In this document: in pieces, positions 54,648-64,000 of the stretch
How the letters are laid out: each line of letters opens with the position of its first letter
Position numbering within the stretch: the stretch's first letter is position 1
NCBI RefSeq assembly: GCF_020532675.1
Contig: NZ_JAJAVE010000001.1
Coordinates: 1,674,001 to 1,738,000, forward strand
Source: Methylobacillus gramineus
GTDB lineage: Bacteria; Pseudomonadota; Gammaproteobacteria; Burkholderiales; Methylophilaceae
Direction of reading: 5' to 3'
DNA: 64,000 nucleotides
Translations under genes and position numbers: made by a program
The notes under the pieces: generated by a model
The model's input: only the letters and a program-made list of their open reading frames with translations
Database searches by the model: none
Told to the model about the DNA's origin: nothing

Positions 54648-56180
54648 TCAGACTTGGGGATGTGCACGCTCCGCATTGGTGTACAGTTTATTCAAACCAT
54701 TGAGGTAAGCCTTGGCCGAGGCAATCACGATATCCGTATCAGCCCCCTGGCCGTTGACAATACGGCCGCCTTTAGACAGGCGCACCGTCACCTCGCCCTG
54801 CGCATCTGTCCCACTGGTGATGTTGTTCACGGAGTAAAGCTGTAGTTCGGCACCGCTGGCAACTATCTTCTCAATAGCCTTGAACGCCGCATCAACTGGC
54901 CCTCCACCATCGGCTTCAGCACGACGTTCCAGCCCATTGTCCGTGACAGCTACAATGGCATGAGGCACCTCGCCAGTTTGCGATGCTACTTGCAGATAGG
55001 TCAGCTTGAAGCATTCTTCGCTAATCACATTGCCCCCCACCAGGGCCTGGATATCCTCATCAAATATCTCGGACTTCTTGTCAGCCAGCTCCTTGAAACG
55101 TGCAAATGCGGCATTGAGCGCATCCTCACCCTCCAGCGTAATGCCGAGTTCGGTCAAGCGGGTGCGGAAAGCATTGCGGCCAGACAATTTGCCCAGGGTT
55201 AACTTGTTCGCTCCCCAGCCCACATCTTCTGCGCGCATGATTTCATAGGTCTCACGATGCTTCAGTACGCCATCCTGGTGAATGCCAGACTCATGCGCAA
55301 AAGCATTGGCTCCCACCACCGCTTTGTTGGGCTGCACGGGATAACCCGTGATTGTGGAAACCAGTTTGGACGTGGTGACGATCTGGGTGGTATCTATGCT
55401 GGTCTCGAGTTGAAAAATATCACGGCGTGTCTTGACCGCCATCACAATTTCCTCAAGGCTGGCGTTACCTGCGCGCTCACCCAGTCCATTGATCGTACAT
55501 TCCACTTGGCGTGCCCCTGCCAGTACCGCAGAGAGTGAATTGGCGACCGCCATGCCCAGGTCATTATGGCAGTGGGTTGACCAGATCACCTGGTCAGCAT
55601 TCTTCACGCGGGCAATCAATTGCGCCATGCGCTCGCCCCACTGGGCTGGCACGGAATAACCAACAGTATCTGGTACGTTAATGGTCTTTGCACCGGCCTC
55701 AATCACCGCATCGAATACCTGTACCAGGAAGTCCATATCGGAACGCACAGCATCCTCAGCCGAAAACTCCACATCATCGGTATATTCACGCGCCCATTTT
55801 ACCGCCTGGACAGCACGTTCCAGCACCTGTTCTGGGGTCATGCGTAACTTGTTCTGCATGTGGATAGGGCTGGTGGCGATAAAGGTATGGATACGACGTT
55901 TCTTTGCGGGGGCAATCGCCTCACCAGCACGGCGGATATCGTTCTCGTTGGCGCGTGCCAGCGAGCATACCGTGGATTCAGTGATGACTTCGGCAATCGC
56001 ACGTATCGCATCAAAATCGCCAGGGCTGGCAGCAGCAAATCCTGCCTCAATGACATTCACACCCAGTTTTTCCAGCTGGCGTGCGATCCTCAGCTTCTCG
56101 TCCTTGGTCATTGCAGCACCGGGGCTTTGTTCACCATCACGCAATGTGGTATCGAAAATGATCAGCTGCTTGTTTGTCAT
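54648..56180 (-). CDS. leuA: 2-Isopropylmalate synthase
   Basis: LeuA condenses acetyl-CoA and 2-oxoisovalerate in the first committed step of leucine synthesis. The 510-residue product has an HMGL-like TIM barrel with [15 protein letters not shown] (about 9-23), the metal-binding His-X-His in [12 protein letters not shown] and the [13 protein letters not shown] loop. A C-terminal LeuA dimer/regulatory domain follows (about 370-500), the site of leucine feedback. No leucine-rich leader peptide is visible upstream, so attenuation of the classical type is not supported. Confidence 0.96.
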   Translation of the reverse strand: MTNKQLIIFDTTLRDGEQSPGAAMTKDEKLRIARQLEKLGVNVIEAGFAAASPGDFDAIRAIAEVITESTVCSLARANENDIRRAGEAIAPAKKRRIHTFIATSPIHMQNKLRMTPEQVLERAVQAVKWAREYTDDVEFSAEDAVRSDMDFLVQVFDAVIEAGAKTINVPDTVGYSVPAQWGERMAQLIARVKNADQVIWSTHCHNDLGMAVANSLSAVLAGARQVECTINGLGERAGNASLEEIVMAVKTRRDIFQLETSIDTTQIVTTSKLVSTITGYPVQPNKAVVGANAFAHESGIHQDGVLKHRETYEIMRAEDVGWGANKLTLGKLSGRNAFRTRLTELGITLEGEDALNAAFARFKELADKKSEIFDEDIQALVGGNVISEECFKLTYLQVASQTGEVPHAIVAVTDNGLERRAEADGGGPVDAAFKAIEKIVASGAELQLYSVNNITSGTDAQGEVTVRLSKGGRIVNGQGADTDIVIASAKAYLNGLNKLYTNAERAHPQV

Positions 56181-56513
56181 GGCCTTTGTTCCATCAACTA
56201 ATTTATGGGGTTTCGTAAGAATGAGTGTGCGTCATGGTAAAGATGACGGCTGTATAACTGGATGGGAAGTCTTCTAGCGCGGAATACACAGCAACAGACC
56301 AACCCCGGCCGGGCTGGCCGCGAGAACAGGAAAGTCAGTATTGTGTCTGGGGGATTGCATAGGGCTTTGAATATAATTCTTTTCCTCAAGCAAGGCAAGC
56401 CAAGCGACATCTCATCCGCTGATATCGGCAAGAACTGTCAGATTCCCTTGAATTCCCCCCCTGATTTCAGGCAGGATGATAAATATGATAATCCAACGCC
56501 TGAGTCGCCCAAC
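56181..56513. other. Intergenic region between leuA and the C13 peptidase gene
   Basis: These 333 bases separate divergent genes. The frame of the peptidase gene stays open back to 56262, but that part has no membrane or signal character and no ribosome site. A GC-rich short palindromic patch lies near 56305-56325. No regulatory site can be named. Confidence 0.45.
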
Positions 56514-57878
56514 ATGACAAAAACAAACTGCGCATTGCACACTTTCTTTGTTCGCGGTTTGAGGAGCGCCTTCTTTCTCAGGGTATCAGCTGCTGATCTT
56601 CATATCACGCCATTGGCACTATTGGTGGTGATGATCCTGACCACCACCGCATCTATCATCATGGGGCGCATGGTGATTGCCGGACCTGCCGAGTTTTATC
56701 CCAAAGCCGTCTTGTGGGGCTGGCTGATCACTATCCTATTGCTGTGGCTTTGTTGGTACCTGACAGAACAGGCAAAACCGCATGGGCGGAATATACAAGC
56801 GGCAGCGCTGTTTGCACTGGGGGTGGGACTAGGATTCACACTGGATGTCATCAGCACATTAGCTTATCTACTACTGATCCAGCCCCAGGGACTGGATGGT
56901 TCAAGCTGGCACTGGGCAGTCTATATCGGTATGTCAGCCTGGGGGGCCTTGGCTTACTGGCTATTGCTGACGCGGGTTACCCAGTCACAGGGGCGCCTGA
57001 TCATTCTTGCCGGTGTATTTGCCCTCGGCACACCATTGCTCATCCATTTTGCACAAGCGCCCATGTTCTGGTTACCGGAGCAAGCTGAATCAGGCGAAGC
57101 GGAAAACAGCCTACAACTAACGCAGGAGAAGCTGGAAACTCAATTTCAGCTGGCAACCAAGCAACGTGCTGCACTCAAGCCAGAGCGGCCCGGCATCACC
57201 GATATATTCAGCATTACCTATGCGCCGTATGGAGAGGAGACTGTATTTTTGCGCGAAAGCAGCATGGTCAATGCGGTGATTGAAGAGCAATTTGATGCAG
57301 CAGGCCACATGCAGGAGCTGGTCAATCACCCCGCTACGCTGGAAAACCTGCCATGGGCCAGCCTGGAAAACCTGGAACGTGCGATTAACCGCGCGGCTGA
57401 CCTCATGGACAGGGAGCACGATGTCCTGTTCATCTACCTGACCTCGCACGGAGCCAAGGATGGCGAGCTTAGCGCCTCGCTATGGCCGCTGGAAACCGAT
57501 CCATTAACGCCTCAAACACTCAATCTCTGGCTGGATAAAGCGGGCATCAAGCATCGTATCATCGCGGTATCTGCCTGCTTTTCCGGTAGCTGGATCGCGC
57601 CCTTGAAAACGCCCAATACGCTGATCATGACCGCGGCAGATAGCACGCATACCTCTTTTGGTTGTGGCAGTCGTTCTGAGCTGACCTTTTTTGGCCGTGC
57701 CGTCTTTGATGAAGCCCTGCGCAATACGCGCTCTTTTGAAGAAGCCTTCAAGCAGGCAGTGCCGGAAATTCAAAGGCGGGAACAGGCAGCGGGCAAAAAT
57801 GATGGATTTTCCAACCCGCAGATATATATTGGAGACAATATAAGACCGCTGCTCCAGGAGCTGGCGCAGGATCATTAG
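56514..57878 (+). CDS. Membrane-anchored C13 (legumain/caspase-fold) peptidase
   Basis: The 454-residue product has an N-terminal half with about five membrane helices (residues 35-200) and a C-terminal C13-type protease domain. The catalytic pair is readable: His312 in LTSHGAKDG and Cys355 in SACFSGSW, each after a hydrophobic strand as in caspase-fold enzymes. The chosen ATG at 56514 starts the protein just before the first membrane region. The frame is open 84 codons upstream but looks non-coding. The peptidase domain should lie on the side set by the last helix; substrate and trigger are unknown. Confidence 0.85.
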   Translation: MTKTNCALHTFFVRGLRSAFFLRVSAADLHITPLALLVVMILTTTASIIMGRMVIAGPAEFYPKAVLWGWLITILLLWLCWYLTEQAKPHGRNIQAAALFALGVGLGFTLDVISTLAYLLLIQPQGLDGSSWHWAVYIGMSAWGALAYWLLLTRVTQSQGRLIILAGVFALGTPLLIHFAQAPMFWLPEQAESGEAENSLQLTQEKLETQFQLATKQRAALKPERPGITDIFSITYAPYGEETVFLRESSMVNAVIEEQFDAAGHMQELVNHPATLENLPWASLENLERAINRAADLMDREHDVLFIYLTSHGAKDGELSASLWPLETDPLTPQTLNLWLDKAGIKHRIIAVSACFSGSWIAPLKTPNTLIMTAADSTHTSFGCGSRSELTFFGRAVFDEALRNTRSFEEAFKQAVPEIQRREQAAGKNDGFSNPQIYIGDNIRPLLQELAQDH

Positions 57879-57912
57879 TCGCTCCTGCACCGGACTTCAT
57901 CCTCCTCCTGGA

Positions 57913-58743
57913 TTATTCGACAGGCTTGTCGATACTACTTTCGGCTTGCTTGTCACCCACGGATACCCTGGGCTTGCGTTTCTGCCACAGCCAGAGGAAA
58001 TAACCCGATATGCCATATAACAGCGACACCGCAAACAGCACTTCAGGGGGGCTATAGGACACCAGTACGAAAGCCAGCACAATCAACAAAATGACGACAA
58101 AAGGCACACTGCGGCGCAGGTTGATATCTTTTCCGCTGTAATAGCGCAGATCGCTGACCATGGACAAGCCTGCAAACAGGGTAATGGTCCATGCCACCCA
58201 CTGCATCTTGACCCAGCCAAAAAACTCCTCTGTACCACTTACACTGTTTTCATGGGCAACCCACACCAGCCCGGCCAGCAATGCGGCGGCAGCTGGACTT
58301 GGCAAGCCCTGGAAATAACGCTTGTCGCTCTCATCCAACTTGGTATTAAACCGTGCCAAGCGCAAGGCGGCACATGCACAATAGATAAACGCCGCAATCC
58401 AGCCCAGCTTGCCCAGAGGTTTGAGCGCCCATACATACAGCACCAAGGCAGGCGCAACGCCAAAGGACACCATGTCTGACAAGCTATCGTACTCCGCACC
58501 AAACGCACTCTGCGTGTTGGTCATGCGGGCAACCCGGCCATCCAGCCCATCCATGACCATGGCAATAAAAATAGCCACGGCGGAATACTCGAATTTCCCG
58601 TTCATGGCCTGCACAATCGCATAAAATCCTGCAAACAATGCAGCCGTGGTAAACAGGTTGGGGAGCAGGTAGATACTGCGTTCACGCAAACCTGGCTCTA
58701 TGAGCGAACCAGAACGACGCGGACGAAGAGGGGATTCAGCCAT
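57913..58743 (-). CDS. pssA: CDP-diacylglycerol-serine O-phosphatidyltransferase
   Basis: PssA makes phosphatidylserine from CDP-diacylglycerol and serine, the route to phosphatidylethanolamine. The product is 276 residues, a membrane-embedded CDP-alcohol phosphotransferase. The signature DGLDGRVAR...GAEYDSLSD (about 65-90) gives all metal-binding Asp residues, and eight hydrophobic helices are visible. The ATG at 58743 has AAGGAAA about seven bases upstream; the frame beyond it to 58881 is Cys-rich and rejected. It is convergent with the C13 peptidase gene. Confidence 0.93.
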   Translation of the reverse strand: MAESPLRPRRSGSLIEPGLRERSIYLLPNLFTTAALFAGFYAIVQAMNGKFEYSAVAIFIAMVMDGLDGRVARMTNTQSAFGAEYDSLSDMVSFGVAPALVLYVWALKPLGKLGWIAAFIYCACAALRLARFNTKLDESDKRYFQGLPSPAAAALLAGLVWVAHENSVSGTEEFFGWVKMQWVAWTITLFAGLSMVSDLRYYSGKDINLRRSVPFVVILLIVLAFVLVSYSPPEVLFAVSLLYGISGYFLWLWQKRKPRVSVGDKQAESSIDKPVE

Positions 58744-58806
58744 ACCGGAATTTCCTTGATTGTCATGATGGCGCAGCTTATCTGCGCGCAATTCCAGACA
58801 GTATAA

Positions 58807-60021
<1,215 letters not shown>

Positions 60022-60098
60022 ATCACACTATGTTAGAATTTTGGGCTAATATTTTGCGCTTTAAGTAATTCACTTTATAAGTAAAGAAAGGTTTACCT

Positions 60099-60419
60099 GT
60101 GTTTATCAGTTCCGCTATCGCTGCAGAAGCAGCACAGTCTGCTCCAGACTGGACCAGCTTCATTCCTCTGGTTGTGATCTTCGTATTGTTCTGGTTCATG
60201 CTGATACGCCCTCAAATGAAACAGGCCAAAGAGCAACGCAAACTGATAGAAGCGCTGCAAAAAGGCGATGAAGTCACCACGACTTCCGGCATCGTCGGCA
60301 GAATCACCAAGGTAGGCGAAGGCTATGTCAGCCTGGAAATTGCCGCTGAGACCGTGATTACAGTCCAGAAGCACACCGTACAGACCTTGCTGCCCAAGGG
60401 CACGATCAAGGCGTTGTAA
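60099..60419 (+). CDS. yajC: Sec translocon accessory subunit YajC
   Basis: YajC is a single-span membrane protein of the SecDF-YajC holotranslocon. The product is 106 residues from a GTG start, seven bases after AAAGG. It has one membrane helix (about 21-38), the signature LIRPQMKQAKEQ, then a small beta domain with KGDEVTTTSGIVGRI near 55-69. Spacing of 77 bases to tgt and 67 to secD fits a common transcript. Confidence 0.95.
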   Translation: MFISSAIAAEAAQSAPDWTSFIPLVVIFVLFWFMLIRPQMKQAKEQRKLIEALQKGDEVTTTSGIVGRITKVGEGYVSLEIAAETVITVQKHTVQTLLPKGTIKAL

Positions 60420-60486
60420 CAGTCCACTGCTACTCTTGAAAATCCGATCTTTAAAAACATCGAAACACTGAAATGCGAGCTGCTTC

Positions 60487-62316
60487 ATGAACCGCTACCC
60501 TTTATGGAAATACCTGCTAGTGCTGGTCGTCGTTGTGTTGGGGCTGCTCTACGCAGCGCCTAACCTGTTTGGCGAATCCCCCGCTGTCCAGATCACTGCA
60601 GCCAAGACCAATGCCAAAGTAGACTCCGCGTTGCTTTCCAACACGGAAAACATCCTCAACCAGGAAAAAATCCAGTTTGAGGCACTGTTTCTCGATACCA
60701 ATGGCGTCAAGGTGCGGTTTGCGAATACAGATACCCAGCTGAAAGCCAAAGATGTCCTGCAAAGCCGCCTTGGTAAGGAATACGTGATTGCGCTTAACCT
60801 GCTTTCCCGCTCCCCGGAATGGCTGCGTAGCATTGGTGCACGCCCCATGTACCTGGGCCTGGACTTGCGCGGTGGCGTGCATTTCCTGCTGCAGGTAGAC
60901 ATGAAGGCAGCACTGGATCAAGCCGCTGAACGTTATGTGGGAGACTTCCGTAGCGCCTTGCGCAATGCTCGCTTAACCTATCTTGGTGTTTCGCGCGAAG
61001 GCCAGTCCGTCAAGATTCGCTTCAAGGAAAGCGCTGACCTGTCTAAGGCAGAGAAAGCCCTGTCCAAAGAGTACCCTGACCTGACCTTCAGCTCTGAAGA
61101 TCATGGCGATGAAAAATTCCTGAAGGCCGTACTGAGCCAACCCGCACAGAAACGCATCCAGGAGTTTGCGCTTAAACAAAACATCCAGACCCTGCATAAC
61201 CGGATCAACGAACTAGGCGTAGCCGAACCGGTGATTCAGCAGCAAGGCCTGGATCGCGTCGTTGTTCAACTGCCAGGTGTGCAGGATACTGCCAAGGCCA
61301 AGGAAATCCTGGGCCGTACCGCCACCCTGGAAATCCGCATGGTGGATGAAGACAAGAGCAATGCGCTGACCCTGGAAAGTGCTTCCAAGGGCCAGGTGCC
61401 TTTCGGTACTGACTTCTACACCGACCGTAACGGCCAGCCCATGCTGGTGAAGAAAAGCGTGATTCTGACCGGTGACTACATCACGGATGCAGGCCCGGGC
61501 ATGGATCCACAAGGTGGTGGTGCCGTGGTACATGTCACCTTGGATGGCCGTGGTGCACGCCTGTTCAAACAGGCCACGCGTGAAAACGTCGGCAAGCGCA
61601 TGGCGATTCTGCTGATCGAAAAAGGTCAGGCTGAAGTGATTACTGCCCCGGTGATCCGCGAGGAAATCGGTGGCGGCCGTGTACAAATATCGGGTATGGC
61701 CAACACGCAGGAAGCTACCGATATTTCTCTGCTGCTGCGCTCAGGCGCATTGGCAGCCCCGATGGAGATCATCGAAGAACGTACAGTGGGCCCAAGCATG
61801 GGTGAAGCCAATATTGAACGTGGCATGCACTCTACCCTGTGGGGCTTTGTCGCAATTTCCATCTTCATGCTGATTTACTACATGCTGTTCGGCAGTGTAT
61901 CGGTACTGGCATTGAGCATTAACCTGCTGTTGCTGGTGGCGCTATTGTCCTTGCTGCAAGCCACACTTACCTTGCCAGGCATTGCCGCGGTAGCCTTGAC
62001 ACTGGGGATGGCCATTGACTCCAACGTATTGATCAACGAACGTATTCGTGAAGAACTGCGTAACGGCAATACTCCGCAAGCCTCCATCCACGCCGGTTAT
62101 GACCGTGCGTTCGACACCATCCTGGATGCCAACGTCACCACCATGATTGCCGGTGTGGCCTTGTTCATGTTTGGTACTGGCCCGATCAAGGGATTTGCCG
62201 TGGTACACGTATTGGGCATTCTGACCTCGATGTTTACCGCTGTGGTGGTTTCAAGATCTGTGGTTAACCTCATCTACGGCTACCGTCGCAAGATCACCAA
62301 GTTATCCATAGGCTAA
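60487..62316 (+). CDS. secD: Protein translocase subunit SecD
   Basis: SecD uses the proton gradient with SecF to pull exported proteins to completion. The 609 residues comprise an N-terminal helix (about 8-25), a large periplasmic P1 domain with LGLDLRGGVHFLLQVD near 122-137, and five C-terminal helices. VALTLGMAIDSNVLINERIREE (about 500-521) holds the conserved Asp of the proton pathway. It is 53 bases from secF. Confidence 0.97.
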   Translation: MNRYPLWKYLLVLVVVVLGLLYAAPNLFGESPAVQITAAKTNAKVDSALLSNTENILNQEKIQFEALFLDTNGVKVRFANTDTQLKAKDVLQSRLGKEYVIALNLLSRSPEWLRSIGARPMYLGLDLRGGVHFLLQVDMKAALDQAAERYVGDFRSALRNARLTYLGVSREGQSVKIRFKESADLSKAEKALSKEYPDLTFSSEDHGDEKFLKAVLSQPAQKRIQEFALKQNIQTLHNRINELGVAEPVIQQQGLDRVVVQLPGVQDTAKAKEILGRTATLEIRMVDEDKSNALTLESASKGQVPFGTDFYTDRNGQPMLVKKSVILTGDYITDAGPGMDPQGGGAVVHVTLDGRGARLFKQATRENVGKRMAILLIEKGQAEVITAPVIREEIGGGRVQISGMANTQEATDISLLLRSGALAAPMEIIEERTVGPSMGEANIERGMHSTLWGFVAISIFMLIYYMLFGSVSVLALSINLLLLVALLSLLQATLTLPGIAAVALTLGMAIDSNVLINERIREELRNGNTPQASIHAGYDRAFDTILDANVTTMIAGVALFMFGTGPIKGFAVVHVLGILTSMFTAVVVSRSVVNLIYGYRRKITKLSIG

Positions 62317-62369
62317 TAGCCACATTGAACATTGCTATCAACCCGGCATAAAAGACTAGAGTAAATATC

Positions 62370-63311
62370 ATGGAATTTTTCAGAATCAAAAAAGATATAC
62401 CGTTCATGAGCTATGGTCGCCTGACGACGACCATCTCGCTGGTGACTTTCCTGCTGTCGGTACTATTCCTGTTCACCAAAGGCTTGCATCTTGGCGTCGA
62501 CTTCACTGGCGGCACCATGATGGAAGTGAACTATCCACAAGCGGCCAATCTGGAAAGCATCCGCAAATCCGTGGATGAGATTGGCCTCAAGGATGCCACG
62601 GTACAGAACTTCGGTACCAGCCAGGACGTATTGATCCGCCTGCCGATCAAGCCTGGCGTATCGATTGCTCAACTGTCCGACCAGGTTCTGGCAGCTCTGT
62701 CCAAGGCGGACCCTTCAGTCAAGCTGCACCGCGTGGAGTCTGTCGGTGCACAGGTTGGACAGGAATTGTATGACAAGGGTGCGCTGGCAATGCTGTTTGT
62801 CTGTGCGGGCATCATGGCCTATCTTGCCTTGCGCTTTGAATGGCGCTTTGCGGTGGCCGCCGTCATCGCCAATATGCACGACGTCGTGATCATCCTTGGC
62901 TTCTTTGCCTTCTTCCAGTGGGAGTTCAACCTGACGGTGCTCGCTGCGGTTCTGGCGGTACTGGGTTACTCAGTTAACGAATCTGTAGTCGTGTTTGACC
63001 GGGTACGTGAAAACTTCCGCAAGATGCGTAAGGCAAGTGTGCCTGAGGTAATCAACAATGCGATTACCCGCACCATGTCACGTACCATCATCACCCACTT
63101 CTCGACTGAACTCATGGTCTTGTCTATGCTGTTCTTCGGTGGTGAGGTGCTGCACAACTTCGCTCTGGCACTGACCATCGGCATCCTGTTCGGTATTTAC
63201 TCTTCCGTCCTGGTTGCCAGCCCGATCGCCATGTATCTTGGTGTATCGCGTGAGAACCTGATTGGCGGCAGCACTGGCGAAAAGAAAGCCGAAACAGAAG
63301 CCCTGCCTTGA
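62370..63311 (+). CDS. secF: Protein translocase subunit SecF
   Basis: SecF is the partner of SecD, 313 residues with six membrane helices. The periplasmic segment LGVDFTGGTMMEVNY (about 41-55) and the membrane motif GYSVNESVVVFDRVRENFR (about 201-219) are both typical. The C-terminal tail is short and charged. A palindrome, CCTGCCTTG-A-CAAGGCAGG at 63302-63320, covers the stop codon and may form an mRNA-end hairpin. The next gene begins 54 bases on. Confidence 0.97.
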   Translation: MEFFRIKKDIPFMSYGRLTTTISLVTFLLSVLFLFTKGLHLGVDFTGGTMMEVNYPQAANLESIRKSVDEIGLKDATVQNFGTSQDVLIRLPIKPGVSIAQLSDQVLAALSKADPSVKLHRVESVGAQVGQELYDKGALAMLFVCAGIMAYLALRFEWRFAVAAVIANMHDVVIILGFFAFFQWEFNLTVLAAVLAVLGYSVNESVVVFDRVRENFRKMRKASVPEVINNAITRTMSRTIITHFSTELMVLSMLFFGGEVLHNFALALTIGILFGIYSSVLVASPIAMYLGVSRENLIGGSTGEKKAETEALP

Positions 63312-63365
63312 CAAGGCAGGCGCTTCGCGCCGACACTATGGCTATCTCTTAACCGATAGCTACCG

Positions 63366-64000
63366 TTGGACATCCCTTTAATATGGCAGCTGGGCACCCT
63401 TGCCCTGCTGCTTTTTGTTTCTGCATTTTTCTCCATGGCCGAAACCAGTCTGATGATGCTCAATCGTCACCGACTGACCATATTGGCAAAAGAAGGCCTG
63501 CGTAGTGCGCGCCTGGCCTCCAGGCTCCTGCACGAACGCGAACAGTTCCTCGGTGCCATCCTGCTCGGCAACACCCTGTCCAATGCTGCTGCTGCCACCT
63601 TGGCGGCATTTATCAGCATCCGGCTTTTCAATCTCGGTGAGCTGCTGATGCCAGCTTCCACCCTCATCATTACCTTTGCCATTCTGGTTTTCAGCGAAAT
63701 CACCCCGAAGGTAATAGCTGCCCGACATGCAGAACCCTTGGCCCTGGCTTTCAGCTATGTATTGCTGCCCCTGGTCAAAATCGGCTATCCGTTGATCTGG
63801 TTCGCCAATTTATGTGCCAACAGCCTGTTGCGCCTGCTGGGGATGAAAGTCGGTTTTACCGAAAGCAGCCACGCCGCCAGCATTGAGGAATTACGCAGTA
63901 TCTTCAGTGAGTCCACCAGCCCTATCCCGCAAAAACACCGCGAGGTATTGCTCAATCTGCTGGATCTGGAACAAACGACGGTAGATGACATCATGACCGT
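63366..64000 (+). CDS. CNNM/CorC-type (DUF21) membrane protein, 3' end cut by window edge
   Basis: The visible 211 codons encode a DUF21 transmembrane domain: helices at about 8-25, 60-80, 95-115 and 120-145. The signatures SAFFSMAETSLMMLNRHRL and FAILVFSEITPKVIAARHAE mark the CNNM/HlyC-CorC family (Mg2+/Co2+ efflux-related). The CBS pair and CorC domain should follow beyond the edge. An in-frame TAG at 63357 limits the start; TTG at 63366 is the first start codon and gives the normal N-terminus. No good ribosome site is seen. It is probably cotranscribed with secF. Confidence 0.88.
   Translation, partial: MDIPLIWQLGTLALLLFVSAFFSMAETSLMMLNRHRLTILAKEGLRSARLASRLLHEREQFLGAILLGNTLSNAAAATLAAFISIRLFNLGELLMPASTLIITFAILVFSEITPKVIAARHAEPLALAFSYVLLPLVKIGYPLIWFANLCANSLLRLLGMKVGFTESSHAASIEELRSIFSESTSPIPQKHREVLLNLLDLEQTTVDDIMT

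Noticed and set aside
56181-56260. Leader peptide for leuA attenuation
   Set aside because: A tiny frame exists upstream of leuA, but it lacks leucine codons and has no terminator/antiterminator pair.
60054-60081. TTGCGC-N16-TATAAG as a promoter for yajC
   Set aside because: Transcription would start inside or after the yajC ribosome site, leaving no usable leader; cotranscription with tgt is simpler.

Overview
The window looks like a chromosomal segment of a betaproteobacterium, most like a methylotroph of the Methylophilaceae. This is inferred from protein style and gene order (pmbA/darP pair, tgt-yajC-secD-secF, recA-recX-alaS, PEP-CTERM proteins, PQQ-type sugar dehydrogenases). No methanol-oxidation gene or rRNA is present to prove it. 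Base composition is moderate and even, except for one clearly AT-rich stretch at about 45.3-47.0 kb.

Layout. 1-1.8 kb: truncated pmbA, divergent from darP. 2.07-7.93 kb: a complete Mrp-type cation/proton antiporter operon (fused A/B, then C, D, E, F, G), preceded by a long hairpin. 8-10.8 kb: a large membrane protein of the misnamed 'Gcr recombinase' family and a PDZ lipoprotein. 11-15 kb: a tightly packed run mogA-thiL-pgpA-pncC-recA-recX, then alaS and lysC. 19.1-19.3 kb: tRNA-Ser(GCU) and tRNA-Arg(ACG). 19.5-37.4 kb: an accessory-looking region with an old-yellow-enzyme/ArsR pair, three cyclic-di-GMP proteins, two soluble-type sugar dehydrogenases, an SRAP-like protein, two microproteins, a response regulator lacking its phospho-acceptor Asp, and a DUF481 outer-membrane protein. 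37.5-38.6 kb: DAHP synthase.

38.7-42.7 kb is a likely metal-acquisition locus: two paralogous PEP-CTERM proteins divergent from a ZnuD-like TonB-dependent receptor. Between them lies a cluster of TGCAA/TTGCA palindromes suggestive of a Fur-superfamily (Zur-like) operator. An MFS exporter follows.

44.2-49.2 kb is a small integrative element inserted at tRNA-Lys(UUU). It is bounded by an 87-bp direct repeat with one mismatch. One copy is the 3' half of the intact tRNA plus its terminator; the other is a remnant at the far end. It carries a tyrosine integrase with a small leader gene, a ribbon-helix-helix protein, a conserved-looking 92-residue protein and an AT-rich gene of the TIGR04141/DUF6119 'sporadically distributed' family. 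That gene is the best candidate here for a poorly described, possibly defensive, cargo function.

49.4-64 kb returns to core genes: ffh with its cytochrome-c-assembly-like neighbour, a HAD phosphatase, a CbiM-like permease, yedA, rnk, leuA, a membrane-anchored C13 (caspase-fold) peptidase, pssA, tgt, yajC, secD, secF and the start of a CNNM/CorC-type membrane protein cut by the window edge. Many convergent gene pairs are separated by near-perfect hairpins, several of them without a clear U-tract.
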